Positions 19,826 through 29,621 of a stretch of 64,000 nucleotides of DNA are shown here, one piece after another (position 1 is the stretch's first letter; every line of letters begins with the position of its first letter). Below the pieces are notes generated by a model. The model was not told where the DNA came from, ran no database searches, and saw only the letters and a program-made list of their open reading frames with translations. This stretch comes from Paenibacillus amylolyticus. GTDB taxonomy: Bacteria; Bacillota; Bacilli; Paenibacillales; Paenibacillaceae. Location: NCBI RefSeq assembly GCF_029689945.1, contig NZ_CP121451.1, positions 5,022,001 to 5,086,000 of the forward strand, written 5' to 3'. Position numbers and translations under genes: made by a program.

Positions 19826-20789
19826 TTATCCGCGCTGACGCGCCGCATGACGTTCAGCAATACGAGCCGTAATTATTCCATGGCTTTCATCAATCTCTTC
19901 CGGTGTACACGCTGCTTTCAGCTCATATACTTTCACCGGCGAACGATCAATGATATCCAGAAATGAATCAAAGAATGTCATGTCTTTACTATGAATATAT
20001 GGACACCAATGGTCTGCCAACCCTACGGTTTCATGAATATGTACGCCAACCACGTGATCAATCAATGCGTTAGCCTCACGTACATTATCGTACAGCCCCA
20101 TCCGATCCATCATCATGCCATGACCAATATCGTACCAGAGACCAAGCGGTGCGCCTTTCATGCGTCCAATAATGGTTCCTGCTTCATGCAATGTCGGCAT
20201 CTGATAACAGCGTGAACGGGTCTCAATACCGAAATTCACCCGTACCCCGCTGCTCTGACAACTCACACACCTCTTCCAGACTCTCCTGAATCCGGCTCAG
20301 GTAATGTGCGCTAGCATCTTCCCGCTTCTCCAGCATCTCTTGCCATAAAGATTGATATGCGGGTGAATCCGGCCCTTGATCATGATATATCTTTTTTAAC
20401 GCTTCATCTATATTGTATTCAAACGGCACCTCACCGGGATGTACAACGACCGCCTTGGCACCATATCGATGTGCGTACTCGGCTGAGCGAAGCAACAGTT
20501 CAATTGCCCGTTTGCGGCGCGGCTCATCGTCGAATCCAAGCAGGACGGAATCTGTCCCATAATCCGGATCAGCCACATGCGGAAATGTATTATGCACACT
20601 GGATACACCGATCTCACCCCGTTCAATCATCGGCTCTATCGTCTTCAGCATCTCTTCCGTGACGTTGTAGTTCAGTTCAACCTGTCTAAATCCGAGAGAC
20701 TTGATCTCCTCGATCATACCTTGTCCGGTCGTATGACGTTTAATATTCCAACATGTCGAGAACGAATATTCCTGTTTGTCCGTATACAT
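19826..20789 (-). CDS. Sugar phosphate isomerase/epimerase-like TIM-barrel protein (one-base insertion near 20247)
   Basis: About 320 aa after repair, starting MYTDKQEYSFSTCWNIKRHT at ATG 20789 behind GGAGGA. The AP-endonuclease-2/xylose isomerase-like barrel shows GMIEEIKSLGFRQVELNYN, AKAVVVHPGE, GLWYDIGHG and VVGVHIHE, with acidic and His metal ligands in place. Such enzymes isomerise or epimerise sugars, often inositol- or tagatose-type. The frame break here needs removal of one G (CGGGG near 20247), opposite to all other breaks in the window. It is downstream of the sugar ABC transporter operon on the same strand, which fits a carbohydrate role; the substrate is unknown. Confidence 0.78.
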
Positions 20790-20903
20790 GATTGTTCCTC
20801 CTGCCTCTCATTCTATCGCCTATTCATATTCCATTTTATCTCTATCTATATAAGTTGAACCAATACACTTACACTAGATCACTCCAATTGCAGTACCATC
20901 TTC

Positions 20904-21028
20904 TGATCGCTGTTATCCCCAGATTTTTCTGATCCCCTTCTCCACACGGGAATAATCCGGTGATAGCTTGTGCTTCCGATGCAGCTTTCTTGCAGAAAGC
21001 TTTCAGGCGAACGCTTCGCTTCTTCAGA
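20904..21028 (-). repeat. Dispersed 3'-flanking repeat element, copy 1
   Basis: About 125 bp, matching 62881-62990 closely: shared blocks GTTATCCC, AGATTTTTCT, AATCCGGTGATAGC and AGCTTTCTTGCAG, ending in GCTTCGCTTyTTCAG. GCTATCACCGG and a GGGATAACAGC-type arm can pair imperfectly, so the minus-strand RNA would fold. Both copies lie just downstream of a minus-strand stop codon in the same orientation. It occupies most of the 302-nt gap 20790-21091; short ORFs there are fortuitous. Confidence 0.7.
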
Positions 21029-21091
21029 TCGGTTCTGCACTCTTCGTTCTCGTGTAAATGTTCAGTCCATCTTATCCACCTATTCATTCCT

Positions 21092-22798
21092 CTATCCGTT
21101 ATCCTCATGCAGGGTCAATTCAAATCTCATCTTGTTCGCAGTCTTTCCAGGTACATACCGATAGATGATCTCCGCATGATTTACGTACATTAACACGGAT
21201 GGTTCAGGCGCCTCAGCCTTTACTGTACACGTAAGCCCAGGGAACTGCCATAAGGCAGGCGTAATATCCTGCTGACGGAGGGAAGGCCCTCTGATTTCAA
21301 AATAAACGTCTATCTCATCCACGGTATCCAAGTCGACATCAATGGTTAACGAATCTGGCGTCAGATCCGCATCAAACGTCACTCCCCGCAGATGACTGTT
21401 CCATCCCTCCCCTACCTCACGGCGGATCAAGCGGAGATAATAACGCTCTCCCGTCTGCGTCTGCCAGTGGATTGTGGCTGGATGCATCTGGCCGTTGGTA
21501 TTCACACTTCCCGACATGGCACCGATCATCCGATTCTCACCAATCCAGGCGTTGGCAGTACATAGATTCCGATTGGACGCTGGATCATGGCGCTCACACA
21601 GTTCCATGAATTGTTTCCGCACAAGCCGATCCTCTTGATGAGCCCTGAAATACGGCACGGCTTCTGCGGGCACATCCACCCCAAGGAGGGCAATCAGCGG
21701 ATCATGGCCTGACTCACAGTTAATGCCTGCCAGATATTCATACCCTTCACCAAGCATCAGATAGATAAATACACCAATTGAACTATGCTCCCGCATCTCC
21801 ATGTCATACGCCCGAGAAAATGGGCCGGAGAGATTCTCAAGGTTCGCATTGTAATATAGCGCAATGTTATTCCACAGCCCATGTTCAATCCGGTGTCCAA
21901 TTTCAACCAAACGTTCGGTGAGTCCATACTTTCGATACATGCCGAGCACGGACAGATCCACCCCGTAATAGGTTGTCGTATTGAATTCAGCGAATGTACC
22001 GTCGTACACTTCAAACTCCTTCATCATTCTCTCTGCCTGTTCATCCGAATGCTGAATCCATTCGGCTCGGTTCAAGCGATGGCCGTAGTAGTGGGTGATG
22101 AAAATATGCATTAACTCAATATTGGTGTTCATGGGGATGACGTCGGATAACCTGCGTTCTATTGACCCTTGAACAGCCAATGCCATGGCATGGTCCATCC
22201 GTTTCATGAGTGTTTCCGGTATAAGTTCGGAGAATTCGGCAGTTACGACCACACAGACACAAGCGATAAACTCGCGCCAGTTGGGATCATAACTGATCCA
22301 GACCGGTGGCAGGACCTGATTCACTGCCGAATGAAAGAGGCGCTTCAGTTGTTTGGAATCTGCCGTCTCTGTGAGCAGAGAACTCTCTTCCTGTAGTTTA
22401 TGGATAAACTGCGCAGACACCTTCTCAAAGGTGCGTTCCAGGAAATAGGCCGTGCCTGGCGCAAAAGATTTCCAAGCATAGTGACCCGCTGGTGGATGCA
22501 CATCATTGGGTCGGGTCGCGAAGGTTCCGTGATAGATCTCATCCGGAGCGTCATATTGAACATCGAGCACCTTGTGGAACACCCGTATCGCGCGTTCCAC
22601 ATCACCAGGCTCATTTCGAACCAACAACCCCAGCGCATAATGTGCACTGGCTCGTGTGCTGTGCTGCGATGAATCCTCTTCTTCGAAACTGCGAAGCAGA
22701 TCCATTTCCTTGTCATAGAAGCTATCCATCATCAACATGGACTGATTCACTAGATACTGCTGTTCTTTCGACATTTTCTCTACCACTCGTTGTGTCAT
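21092..22798 (-). CDS. Large soluble protein of unknown family, linked to sugar ABC transporter
   Basis: About 568 aa from ATG 22798 (9 nt after GGGAGG); a TTG nine bases upstream is too close to that site. No signal peptide or membrane span is visible. The first 400 residues are rich in helices with aromatic and acidic residues (HYALGLLVRNEPGDVERAI, FNTTTYYGVDLSVLGMYRKY, YYNANLENLSGPFSRAYDMEM), which looks like an alpha-toroid as in many carbohydrate-active enzymes. The last 150 are beta-rich. I do not recognise a family or catalytic signature. It begins 22 nt after the LplC-like permease gene, so it very likely processes the imported sugar (inference). Confidence 0.7.
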   Translation of the reverse strand: MTQRVVEKMSKEQQYLVNQSMLMMDSFYDKEMDLLRSFEEEDSSQHSTRASAHYALGLLVRNEPGDVERAIRVFHKVLDVQYDAPDEIYHGTFATRPNDVHPPAGHYAWKSFAPGTAYFLERTFEKVSAQFIHKLQEESSLLTETADSKQLKRLFHSAVNQVLPPVWISYDPNWREFIACVCVVVTAEFSELIPETLMKRMDHAMALAVQGSIERRLSDVIPMNTNIELMHIFITHYYGHRLNRAEWIQHSDEQAERMMKEFEVYDGTFAEFNTTTYYGVDLSVLGMYRKYGLTERLVEIGHRIEHGLWNNIALYYNANLENLSGPFSRAYDMEMREHSSIGVFIYLMLGEGYEYLAGINCESGHDPLIALLGVDVPAEAVPYFRAHQEDRLVRKQFMELCERHDPASNRNLCTANAWIGENRMIGAMSGSVNTNGQMHPATIHWQTQTGERYYLRLIRREVGEGWNSHLRGVTFDADLTPDSLTIDVDLDTVDEIDVYFEIRGPSLRQQDITPALWQFPGLTCTVKAEAPEPSVLMYVNHAEIIYRYVPGKTANKMRFELTLHEDNG

Positions 22799-22820
22799 GT
22801 CATGCAACCTCCCGAGACTA

Positions 22821-23693
22821 TTAACCTTTTACAGCACCTACCATTACGCCACTGATAAAGTACCGCTGCAACCATGGATACACCAGCAGGATCGGTAATG
22901 TTGAGAATATAACGCTGGCTGCTTTCAGACTCTCAGGCAGGACTTGGACCGCACCAATGCCTTCATTCTGCATCAGTTCTGTAATCTGGTTTTGCTGAAT
23001 CATCTGATACAACTTCAATTGCAAAGGGTATAGCTCAGGCTTGGTAATATACATGAGTGCATCCTGGAAACCATTCCAGCGTCCCACAGCGTAGAATAGA
23101 CTCAGTGTTGCCATAACCGGAAGGGATAGCGGCAAAATAATGCGCATTAGTGTTCCGAAGTGGCTGCTTCCATCAATACCCGCCGCTTCTTCCAGACTCT
23201 CAGGAATTCCTCGGAAGAAGGTAATGAGAATGATCATATAGAACGGACTAATCAATCCAGGCAAAATAAGTCCCCATGTGCTGTCGAGCAGATGCAGATT
23301 TTTGATCAGAATGTACTCGGGAATGATGCCTCCACTGAAGAACATCGTTACCACAATGACAAGCATGAACCACTTGCGACCCTTCAGATTACTCTTCGCC
23401 AGCGGGTATGCCGCAGCAATGGTCATCGCCATGCTCAGCACCGTACTCAGAACGGTCAGCCACACGGTATAGATGAGAGAACGAATCATCGATCCATCTG
23501 CAAATACTTTGCTATACGCTTCAAAGGATAACTCTTTGGGGAAAAAGGAAACTTCTCCTGAACCGATTGCCCGGTTCGAACTGAGCGAGATCGCAATAAT
23601 ATGAATGAATGGTGCAAGACACAGCACCATCGTAATGATAATAAGAATGACGTTGACCGTGTTGAATATTCGATTCGCCGTGTTTTCAGACAT
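22821..23693 (-). CDS. Carbohydrate ABC transporter permease, LplC/YtcP type
   Basis: About 290 aa. ATG 23693 lies 8 nt after AAGGAG; the upstream GTG is inside that spacer. Six membrane segments and the inner-loop EAA motif (EEAAGIDGSSHFGTLMRIILP) mark a MalG-like permease subunit. N-terminal FNTVNVILIIITMVLCLAPFIHI and C-terminal LLVYPWLQRYFISGVMVGAVKG match the LplC/YtcP group that imports complex oligosaccharides. It is the second permease in a substrate-binding protein - LplB - LplC - unknown protein operon. As usual for this group, no ATPase gene is in the operon; a shared MsmX-like ATPase elsewhere is likely. Confidence 0.9.
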   Translation of the reverse strand: MSENTANRIFNTVNVILIIITMVLCLAPFIHIIAISLSSNRAIGSGEVSFFPKELSFEAYSKVFADGSMIRSLIYTVWLTVLSTVLSMAMTIAAAYPLAKSNLKGRKWFMLVIVVTMFFSGGIIPEYILIKNLHLLDSTWGLILPGLISPFYMIILITFFRGIPESLEEAAGIDGSSHFGTLMRIILPLSLPVMATLSLFYAVGRWNGFQDALMYITKPELYPLQLKLYQMIQQNQITELMQNEGIGAVQVLPESLKAASVIFSTLPILLVYPWLQRYFISGVMVGAVKG

Positions 23694-23732
23694 CCCACTC
23701 ACTCCTTACAGATCATATATTGATTCAATGCA

Positions 23733-24635
23733 CTACATAATGCTCTCATCGGTTAGCTTCTTGGACGTATAGTTCGCTCCGAGTATGAAGACAAGTCCAA
23801 CTAATGCCTGGAACAGACCTACAGCTGTTGCGAGTGTAACCTGACCCGACTGCAAACCGACACGATACACAAACGTGCTGAGTACATCCGAGTATTCACG
23901 TACAGCGACATTACCGATAATAAACGGCCGGTCGAAGCCGATGGAGATCATGTTGCCGACATTGATGATCAATAAGGTAACAATCGTCGTTTTGATGCCT
24001 GGCAAGGAGATATGCCAGATTCTGCGCAGCCGACTTGCTCCATCCACCTCGGCCGCTTCGTACAGTTCCCGGTTAATGCCTGTCAGGGATGCCAGATACA
24101 GAATCGTACCCCAGCCGGCACTCTGCCACACGCCTACCGCGAGATATGTGAAGAGCCAGTAGTTTTTGTCTGAAAGGAAAGGCAATGGATCGAATCCCAT
24201 GCTCATCAAGATATTGTTAATAAAACCCGATTGTGTACCGAATACCTGAAGTACGATTCCTCCAATAATCACCCAGGAAATAAAGTGAGGAATGTACAGT
24301 AAAGTCTGTGCCAGCTTCTTGAACCAGGCCTTCTTCAGCTCGAATAACAAGATGGCCAGTATAAGCGGCGCCGGGAAGGACACCAATAGATCCAGCAGGT
24401 TAAGCACTAACGTGTTGCGTAATGCCGTGTAAAACCCCTGATTTTGAAACACTTCTCTAAAAGCATCCAAGCCAATCCATTCACTGCCGGTGATCCCTTG
24501 AAAAAAGTTAAAATCCTTGAACGCAATCTGCACGCCATACATTGGCCCATACTTGAAAATAATGAAGTAGATCATGGGCAGTAGGAGCAACGCATATAGT
24601 TGCCAGTTTCTGCGGAAATAGATGCTTGTTTTCAT
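23733..24635 (-). CDS. Carbohydrate ABC transporter permease, LplB/YteP type
   Basis: 300 aa, ATG 24635 after GGGGGAAGG. It starts with the LplB-type region (RNWQLYALLLLPMIYFIIFKYGPMYG, QIAFKDFNF) and has six membrane segments with an EAA loop (YEAAEVDGASRLRRIWHISLP). It pairs with the LplC-like subunit 39 nt downstream. Together they form the membrane channel for the sugar delivered by the lipoprotein encoded upstream. Confidence 0.9.
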   Translation of the reverse strand: MKTSIYFRRNWQLYALLLLPMIYFIIFKYGPMYGVQIAFKDFNFFQGITGSEWIGLDAFREVFQNQGFYTALRNTLVLNLLDLLVSFPAPLILAILLFELKKAWFKKLAQTLLYIPHFISWVIIGGIVLQVFGTQSGFINNILMSMGFDPLPFLSDKNYWLFTYLAVGVWQSAGWGTILYLASLTGINRELYEAAEVDGASRLRRIWHISLPGIKTTIVTLLIINVGNMISIGFDRPFIIGNVAVREYSDVLSTFVYRVGLQSGQVTLATAVGLFQALVGLVFILGANYTSKKLTDESIM

Positions 24636-24745
24636 AAACCTTCCCCCATGTCATTCAGGATTCTTCATTAAGGCGATGTTGCCATCGCCCTAATGAAATC
24701 CCTGTTCTTTGTTGTCGTGCACATCGGATGTGATCTCTACTCTGC

Positions 24746-26343
24746 TTATTTCATTGCTTTGTAAGCTTCAGTACGTTCATCCAGGATCGCTTGACCACCA
24801 CTCGCCATGTAATCCTTCATCATGCTGTCATACGTGGCTTCAAAGTCAGCAGGTTTGGAAATGGTTGTTTTCACAAAGAACTCCATAAACTTGTCTTTCA
24901 GGCCGTTACCGTAACGTGCTTCTGCATCAATCGGTTTGGAGAAGCGTACCGGTTGAATCGTGTCCGTGTTGGAAATGGCTACCGATTTGCGCATATCATC
25001 CCGATACTTTGATTCTACGTGTACGACATAAGCCTCTTCATTTTTCTTGTCATCCCCAACGTATTTACCGTTGACGATAATGGCAATGTCACCGGAATTA
25101 TAGATACGACCTGCGATTTCAGGAGAAGCATCATCTTTGATCAATGGCACACCATCCACAAGCTCATAGTTCTCATTTTCAACACCGAATTGCAGGTCGA
25201 ACAAGTTGTTGCCCGAAGCCATCCAATCCAGATACTTCATCGCTGCTTCCGCATTTTTGCTCGATTTCGGAATCATGACATACATCGCATTGGGTGCATA
25301 TGCCGGTTTGGCGAATTTGCCTTCGGAGTTTTTGAATGCATCAATCGGTGTAATTACTGCATCAGGTTTATTGGTTTGCAGGTTTTTGTACGTACCGGAG
25401 ATGTAAATCTCCCCGCATCCTCGGTGTAGAATCCAACTTTGCCGTTAGATACATCTTCCCACAGCTTTTTCTTATCTTTGTCGAGTCCAAAGTCCTTGCT
25501 CATTAATCCTTCATTATAGAGTGTGTTCATATATTTCAGAGCGTCCTTGAAACCAGGCAACAACGTTGGATAGTCATTGGAACCCAGTTGTTGTGTTAAT
25601 GTATATTTTTGTTCTTCCGTCAGCGGCTCAATGAATGACCAGATCAGTGGTTCATATTGAGCCGAAGCAATGGACATCCCCATAGGAATAAGTCCTGTGC
25701 CAACCTTGCCCGGATCTTTTTCCTTAAAGGCCTTCAATGTAGTATGCAACTCCTCAGCTGTCTCAGGTGAAGGCAGTCCGAGTGCGTCCAACCAGTCCTG
25801 ACGAACATAAGATGCGTACTTGCCAAGTACAAGACGTTTACCTGGAACCGCGAACTGTTCCCATCATATTGACCGTAAGCCAGCGTTTCATCTCCCAGGA
25901 ACTTCTTCAGGTTAGGGCCGCTTTGATTGATCAGATCCGTAAGTTCAGTCAGACCTCCTTGCTCTGCATATCGGTTGAATGTTCCCGAGTCGTAGGTAAA
26001 GACAATATCAGGTACTTCAGAGCCACTCGCCATCAGAACGTTAAGCTTCTGTACTTCCTCCGAGCGTGGTACCGGAACAAATTGAACATCGATATTGTTT
26101 GGATCACCGAACTTCTCTTGAATGAAGCGAGTCAGATAACTGTCCGAAATGGTGTAGCCCGCCGGCGTATTTCCCGGTCGAAGATTTCTACTTTCAAAGT
26201 CGTTTTTTCCCCGAACCCGACTCTCCTGATGAAGATGCAGATTCGCTTCCTGATGAACATGCAGATAATAATAGAGTGAATGCTGTTACCACTGCGAGGA
26301 TTGAACTTGCCTTGCCTGCCTTACGTCTTTGAAATAATCTCAT
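24746..26343 (-). CDS. Lipoprotein sugar-binding protein of the Lpl-type ABC importer (four frameshifts)
   Basis: About 533 aa when repaired. ATG 26343 starts MRLFQRRKAGKASSIL; lipobox LLSAC then a Ser/Gly-rich linker follow. The domain shows YDSGTFNRYAEQGGLTELT, YVRQDWLDALGLPSPETAEE and AMKYLDWMASGNNLFDLQFG, typical of large (about 530-aa) family-1 solute-binding proteins such as LplA/YtcQ. One base is missing at each of four places: near 26205 (A run), near 26178 (G run), near 25860 and near 25413 (G run). Pieces of all frames align end to end with no lost domain, which argues for sequencing error. It is the first gene of the importer operon, and the membrane AraC regulator lies upstream. 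Confidence 0.82.
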
Positions 26344-26820
26344 TTGACCTTTCCCCTTTCGCACACACTCTGATATGGATTCACATGATTGCCACTCCAC
26401 TTTGTTCATTCCATTTTGTTGCACCTGTGAATGTCACTAATCATTACATATGAATTCGACATTAGACAATAAACTATTTTCAAAGTGTAAGAATGACGTT
26501 TTTTCAGTAAAATATCACGATATATAAACATATTTCCTGACAATATACAATTTTCACACCTTTTATGTTAACTATAATAACATACAGTGTTGCATTGTGG
26601 TCGATTCCTCACATACAATCAGGCATCTTCCCAGATCGCAATAATCCATTTTCCATGGCATTCTCTTCTAAAAGCAAAAAAAAGACCACATCTGAAGTGG
26701 TCTTCTTGTTTAGCAACACGTATAGTATGATTCCACGTACTAATTCCTCGGTGGGAGATTAAACTTCACTTCACCAAATATCGTATCCATGGCATTTCCC
26801 GCCAATTGATCGATGACATG
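26344..26820. other. Gene-free gap with promoter region of the sugar importer and a terminator
   Basis: The 477-nt gap holds the AT-rich region from which the importer operon should be transcribed (26344-26580) and the terminator at 26682-26704. I see no clear catabolite-response element, riboswitch or additional ORF with a good ribosome binding site. Confidence 0.5.
26682..26704 (-). terminator. Terminator after the 97-aa protein gene
   Basis: AAGACCAC (26682-26689) pairs with GTGGTCTT (26697-26704), 7-nt loop. The A run at 26674-26683 gives a T tract on the minus strand. Confidence 0.8.
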
Positions 26821-27114
26821 TTAGTTGCTCGTATCCGTATGTTCCAGGATCAATACATTATACTGCTCATCATAATGCATCCCGCCCAAAATAAACTGTA
26901 CCGGAATGTTCTGGGCCGCCCCTGCCTTTGAAATAGCTTGAATAAGTTCGGATTCATGCCTCTGTCGACTTGTCGTGTATGTACCAACAGGTATCGTTAT
27001 CGCATATGACGAGCCATCTACGTTAAATGTGAATGTGTTGTTGCTTGCTGTAATGGTAACCTGTTTACTGATATCTACCGATCCCCACACCTGCTGTCCG
27101 TATATATACATCAT
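26821..27114 (-). CDS. Small beta-rich protein of unknown function
   Basis: 97 aa from ATG 27114, six bases after GGAG. The sequence is dominated by beta-forming Thr/Ser/Val segments (KQVTITASNNTFTFNVDGSS, YAITIPVGTYTT) followed by a helix ESELIQAISKAGAAQNIP and another strand VQFILGGMHYDEQYNVLILE. The alternation of a strand pair, a helix and a strand pair resembles small domains of phage tail or surface fibre proteins, but no phage genes are nearby. I do not recognise a family. It has its own terminator, and a terminator separates it from the AraC gene upstream, so it is probably monocistronic. Confidence 0.55.
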   Translation of the reverse strand: MMYIYGQQVWGSVDISKQVTITASNNTFTFNVDGSSYAITIPVGTYTTSRQRHESELIQAISKAGAAQNIPVQFILGGMHYDEQYNVLILEHTDTSN

Positions 27115-27235
27115 CTTCAACTCCTGCCCTATGAATGAATGGATTGTCATAATCTAGTATAGGACATTCGTAAATTTCCTTAACACATCAGCTTAATGGA
27201 CCTAAGATGTTGAAGATGTTGTATTAAACATCAAA

Positions 27236-27292
27236 AAATCTTCTGTATGAGGACCCTGAGGTACGGACCTTATGTCCTCATACAGAAGATTT
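27236..27292 (-). terminator. Strong terminator after the AraC-type regulator gene
   Basis: A perfect 19-bp stem: 27236-27254 (AAATCTTCTGTATGAGGAC) with 27274-27292, and a T run on the minus strand. It lies about 70 nt after the regulator's stop codon. Confidence 0.85.
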
Positions 27293-27359
27293 CATGTAAT
27301 CACATTGAGTATATGAATTTTATTTTAAATTGCAAGTTCTGCCGCTTAGAACCTCGGTT

Positions 27360-29600
27360 TCAATCCTCTTGTTTCCCACTCTGCTTGCGATAATCTCCCG
27401 GTGTCACACCCATAATCCGTTTAAATACTCGGCCGAAAGAGATGGCATTAGCATAACCTACTTGCAGCGCAATATCCTGAACAGCCATATCGGATGCAGA
27501 CAACAGACGACAGGCCTTTTCGACCCTCAGTTTCACCAGGAAATCAACAAACTTCATCTCAAATTCTTCCTTGAACAGATAACTCGCATATTTGCCCGAA
27601 ATCTGGAACCGATCACTCAGATGTTTCAGCGACAGATCCGGATCATCAAAATGTTCTTCAATATAGATCCGCAGCTCGTTGATCATTGCGCGATGACTTT
27701 TCGTTTCATTCACGGACACATAATTGCGATAGACCTCTTTCAGCCATTCCTGCAAAATGTCCTGAATGCCCTCCAGTGTCTCTGCCTGCTGGATATCACT
27801 ACGAAGACGAGTCAGAATTTCCTCTGCAAATTGGCTCTGTAACCGCTCAGACAGCTCTCCGAATTCACGCGACAACATCTGGATTAGTGCCTGCAGTAGC
27901 ATGCGAATATCTTGATCTGTAATCTGATCTTCGCCGAATGCAACAAACATCTGATCCAGCTGCGTCCGCCACCCATCACCGGTCAGTCTGAATTCGCGGA
28001 CAAAGTCAGCCAGCATCTGCAAGTACTTGTACGATTGCAGCTCAATGCGATCCGGCAGTTGCTCACTGAGAACAATTGCATCTTTACCAAGCGTGAGTCG
28101 GTGCTGCAGACCGGCATCTGCACTGGCATACGATTGAGTAATCTCCTCCCAACCTGAAACGGTTCGTCCAATCCCGAAGGTAAACCGGAGGCGGAAATTT
28201 TCCGCAATCCACATATGCATCTGTTTAGCCAGCTCCATAAGCAGTTCACGGTCCAGCCCTTCCTGCTCATCCGATGCAATTACCACAATGAGCCTTCGGT
28301 TCCCAAACCATTCAGCCCAACCGCCGAATTGGGTCTCATTCTGTACCAGTTCTTCCACCACATTCATGAGCGCTATCTTCAGTATATTCTGATTGGTTGA
28401 GAGATCGTCACCATTCATCTCCGCAATGAGAACAGCAACACTCTTCGGTTCCATGAATCGTTCCTCTAACGGTTGCAGATGGCGAAGTCGCTGACGGAAC
28501 GAATCCATTCGTTCTCCTTCCATCAGATCAACAAGCAATTGTCTGCGATGAATCAGCAGGTTTTCATGATGCTGTTTCTCGTAATCAACCGTTTGAGCAA
28601 TCAGATGTTCAAGTGCACGGTCGATGAGAGCGAGTTCATCCTTGACGGACGGAGCTGCTTCATCCTCCTCGGCACGTGGCTGTAGCGCCTGAATTCGATT
28701 CATGATGAGTTGAATGGGCCGCGTATTTCTGCGCGTAATGTAGATCAGTCCCGCCACTGCCCCAATAATGGTTAACAATCCAATGCCGATCCACACATAA
28801 GAGACCAGCGACACCCAAGAATACAGCTGACCGGATTGAATGCCACTCTCGAAGACGAGGCCAAGCTTGTCCGCAGACACACGGTTCAGGATTTCACCTG
28901 CTGAAGGGTCCATTTGATGCGAGCTATAGATCAGATTATCGCTTTTGTCCCGAACCTGAAGAACAGACAACTTTTCATTCGTCATAAGATCAATCTGGCG
29001 TTCCACTGCATACATGCGAATCGTGATGACGAGCAGACCTTCCCCTCCCCATGGTAAAGGAAGCCATTTGTTCATGCTAATCACCTGTGAAGGTACATCG
29101 AAAGAACGTTCCTTATATTCACGCGGCAGGTTCCAACCGAGGTTCTCCCGATTTTTCAAGGCTTGCTCAATATAGGCACGATCTTCGAAATCTTCCAGAC
29201 GCATCATGCCTCTGGGCGTAAGAATCTGTGAATCCGACATGCGATAGAGATAAATGGATTGAATCATATCCTGCTGATCCAGCATACGTCCCAGCCCGCT
29301 TGCCGCGTCATAGATGAACTGACTCGATAATTGTCCCTGTCCAGCCTCCAAGAATCGACTGTATGTTTTGTTCGCACCAATGTCTTCAAGCAACCGGAGT
29401 TCAATGTCGCTTAGCGAGCGTTCCAGTGTATCTACGATATAGCGGGTGGAGATCATGTCGGCTTTTTGCGTTTCGTTACGTGAGAGTTCGTTGACAATCA
29501 GGAAGGAGAGAAAGATCAGAATGGAAATCGTAAGCAGGAAAATAGGGAAATAGGAATAGATCAACTTGGTATGCCAATTCCGCTTCAGATTTACTTTCAT
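27360..29600 (-). CDS. Membrane-bound AraC-family regulator (YesN/YtdP-like)
   Basis: About 746 aa. ATG 29600 lies 9 nt after AAGGAG; a TTG three codons upstream is less well placed. An N-terminal membrane span (YFPIFLLTISILIFLSFLIV) is followed by an extracellular sensor region of about 240 residues and a second span (LVSYVWIGIGLLTIIGAVAG). The cytoplasmic part ends with two AraC helix-turn-helix motifs: DLSLKHLSDRFQISGKYASY and VQDIALQVGYANAISFGRVF. Proteins of this type next to Lpl-like importers are thought to sense extracellular oligosaccharide and activate the transporter. The gene is intact, upstream of the importer on the same strand, which supports that role. Confidence 0.88.
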   Translation of the reverse strand: MKVNLKRNWHTKLIYSYFPIFLLTISILIFLSFLIVNELSRNETQKADMISTRYIVDTLERSLSDIELRLLEDIGANKTYSRFLEAGQGQLSSQFIYDAASGLGRMLDQQDMIQSIYLYRMSDSQILTPRGMMRLEDFEDRAYIEQALKNRENLGWNLPREYKERSFDVPSQVISMNKWLPLPWGGEGLLVITIRMYAVERQIDLMTNEKLSVLQVRDKSDNLIYSSHQMDPSAGEILNRVSADKLGLVFESGIQSGQLYSWVSLVSYVWIGIGLLTIIGAVAGLIYITRRNTRPIQLIMNRIQALQPRAEEDEAAPSVKDELALIDRALEHLIAQTVDYEKQHHENLLIHRRQLLVDLMEGERMDSFRQRLRHLQPLEERFMEPKSVAVLIAEMNGDDLSTNQNILKIALMNVVEELVQNETQFGGWAEWFGNRRLIVVIASDEQEGLDRELLMELAKQMHMWIAENFRLRFTFGIGRTVSGWEEITQSYASADAGLQHRLTLGKDAIVLSEQLPDRIELQSYKYLQMLADFVREFRLTGDGWRTQLDQMFVAFGEDQITDQDIRMLLQALIQMLSREFGELSERLQSQFAEEILTRLRSDIQQAETLEGIQDILQEWLKEVYRNYVSVNETKSHRAMINELRIYIEEHFDDPDLSLKHLSDRFQISGKYASYLFKEEFEMKFVDFLVKLRVEKACRLLSASDMAVQDIALQVGYANAISFGRVFKRIMGVTPGDYRKQSGKQED

Positions 29601-29621
29601 AGGCTCCAACTCCTTCCACCT

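Noticed and set aside
20869..21108. A small minus-strand ORF of 79 codons downstream of the 568-aa protein gene
   Set aside because: It lies almost entirely within the dispersed repeat and has no ribosome binding site; the other copy of the repeat does not keep the frame.
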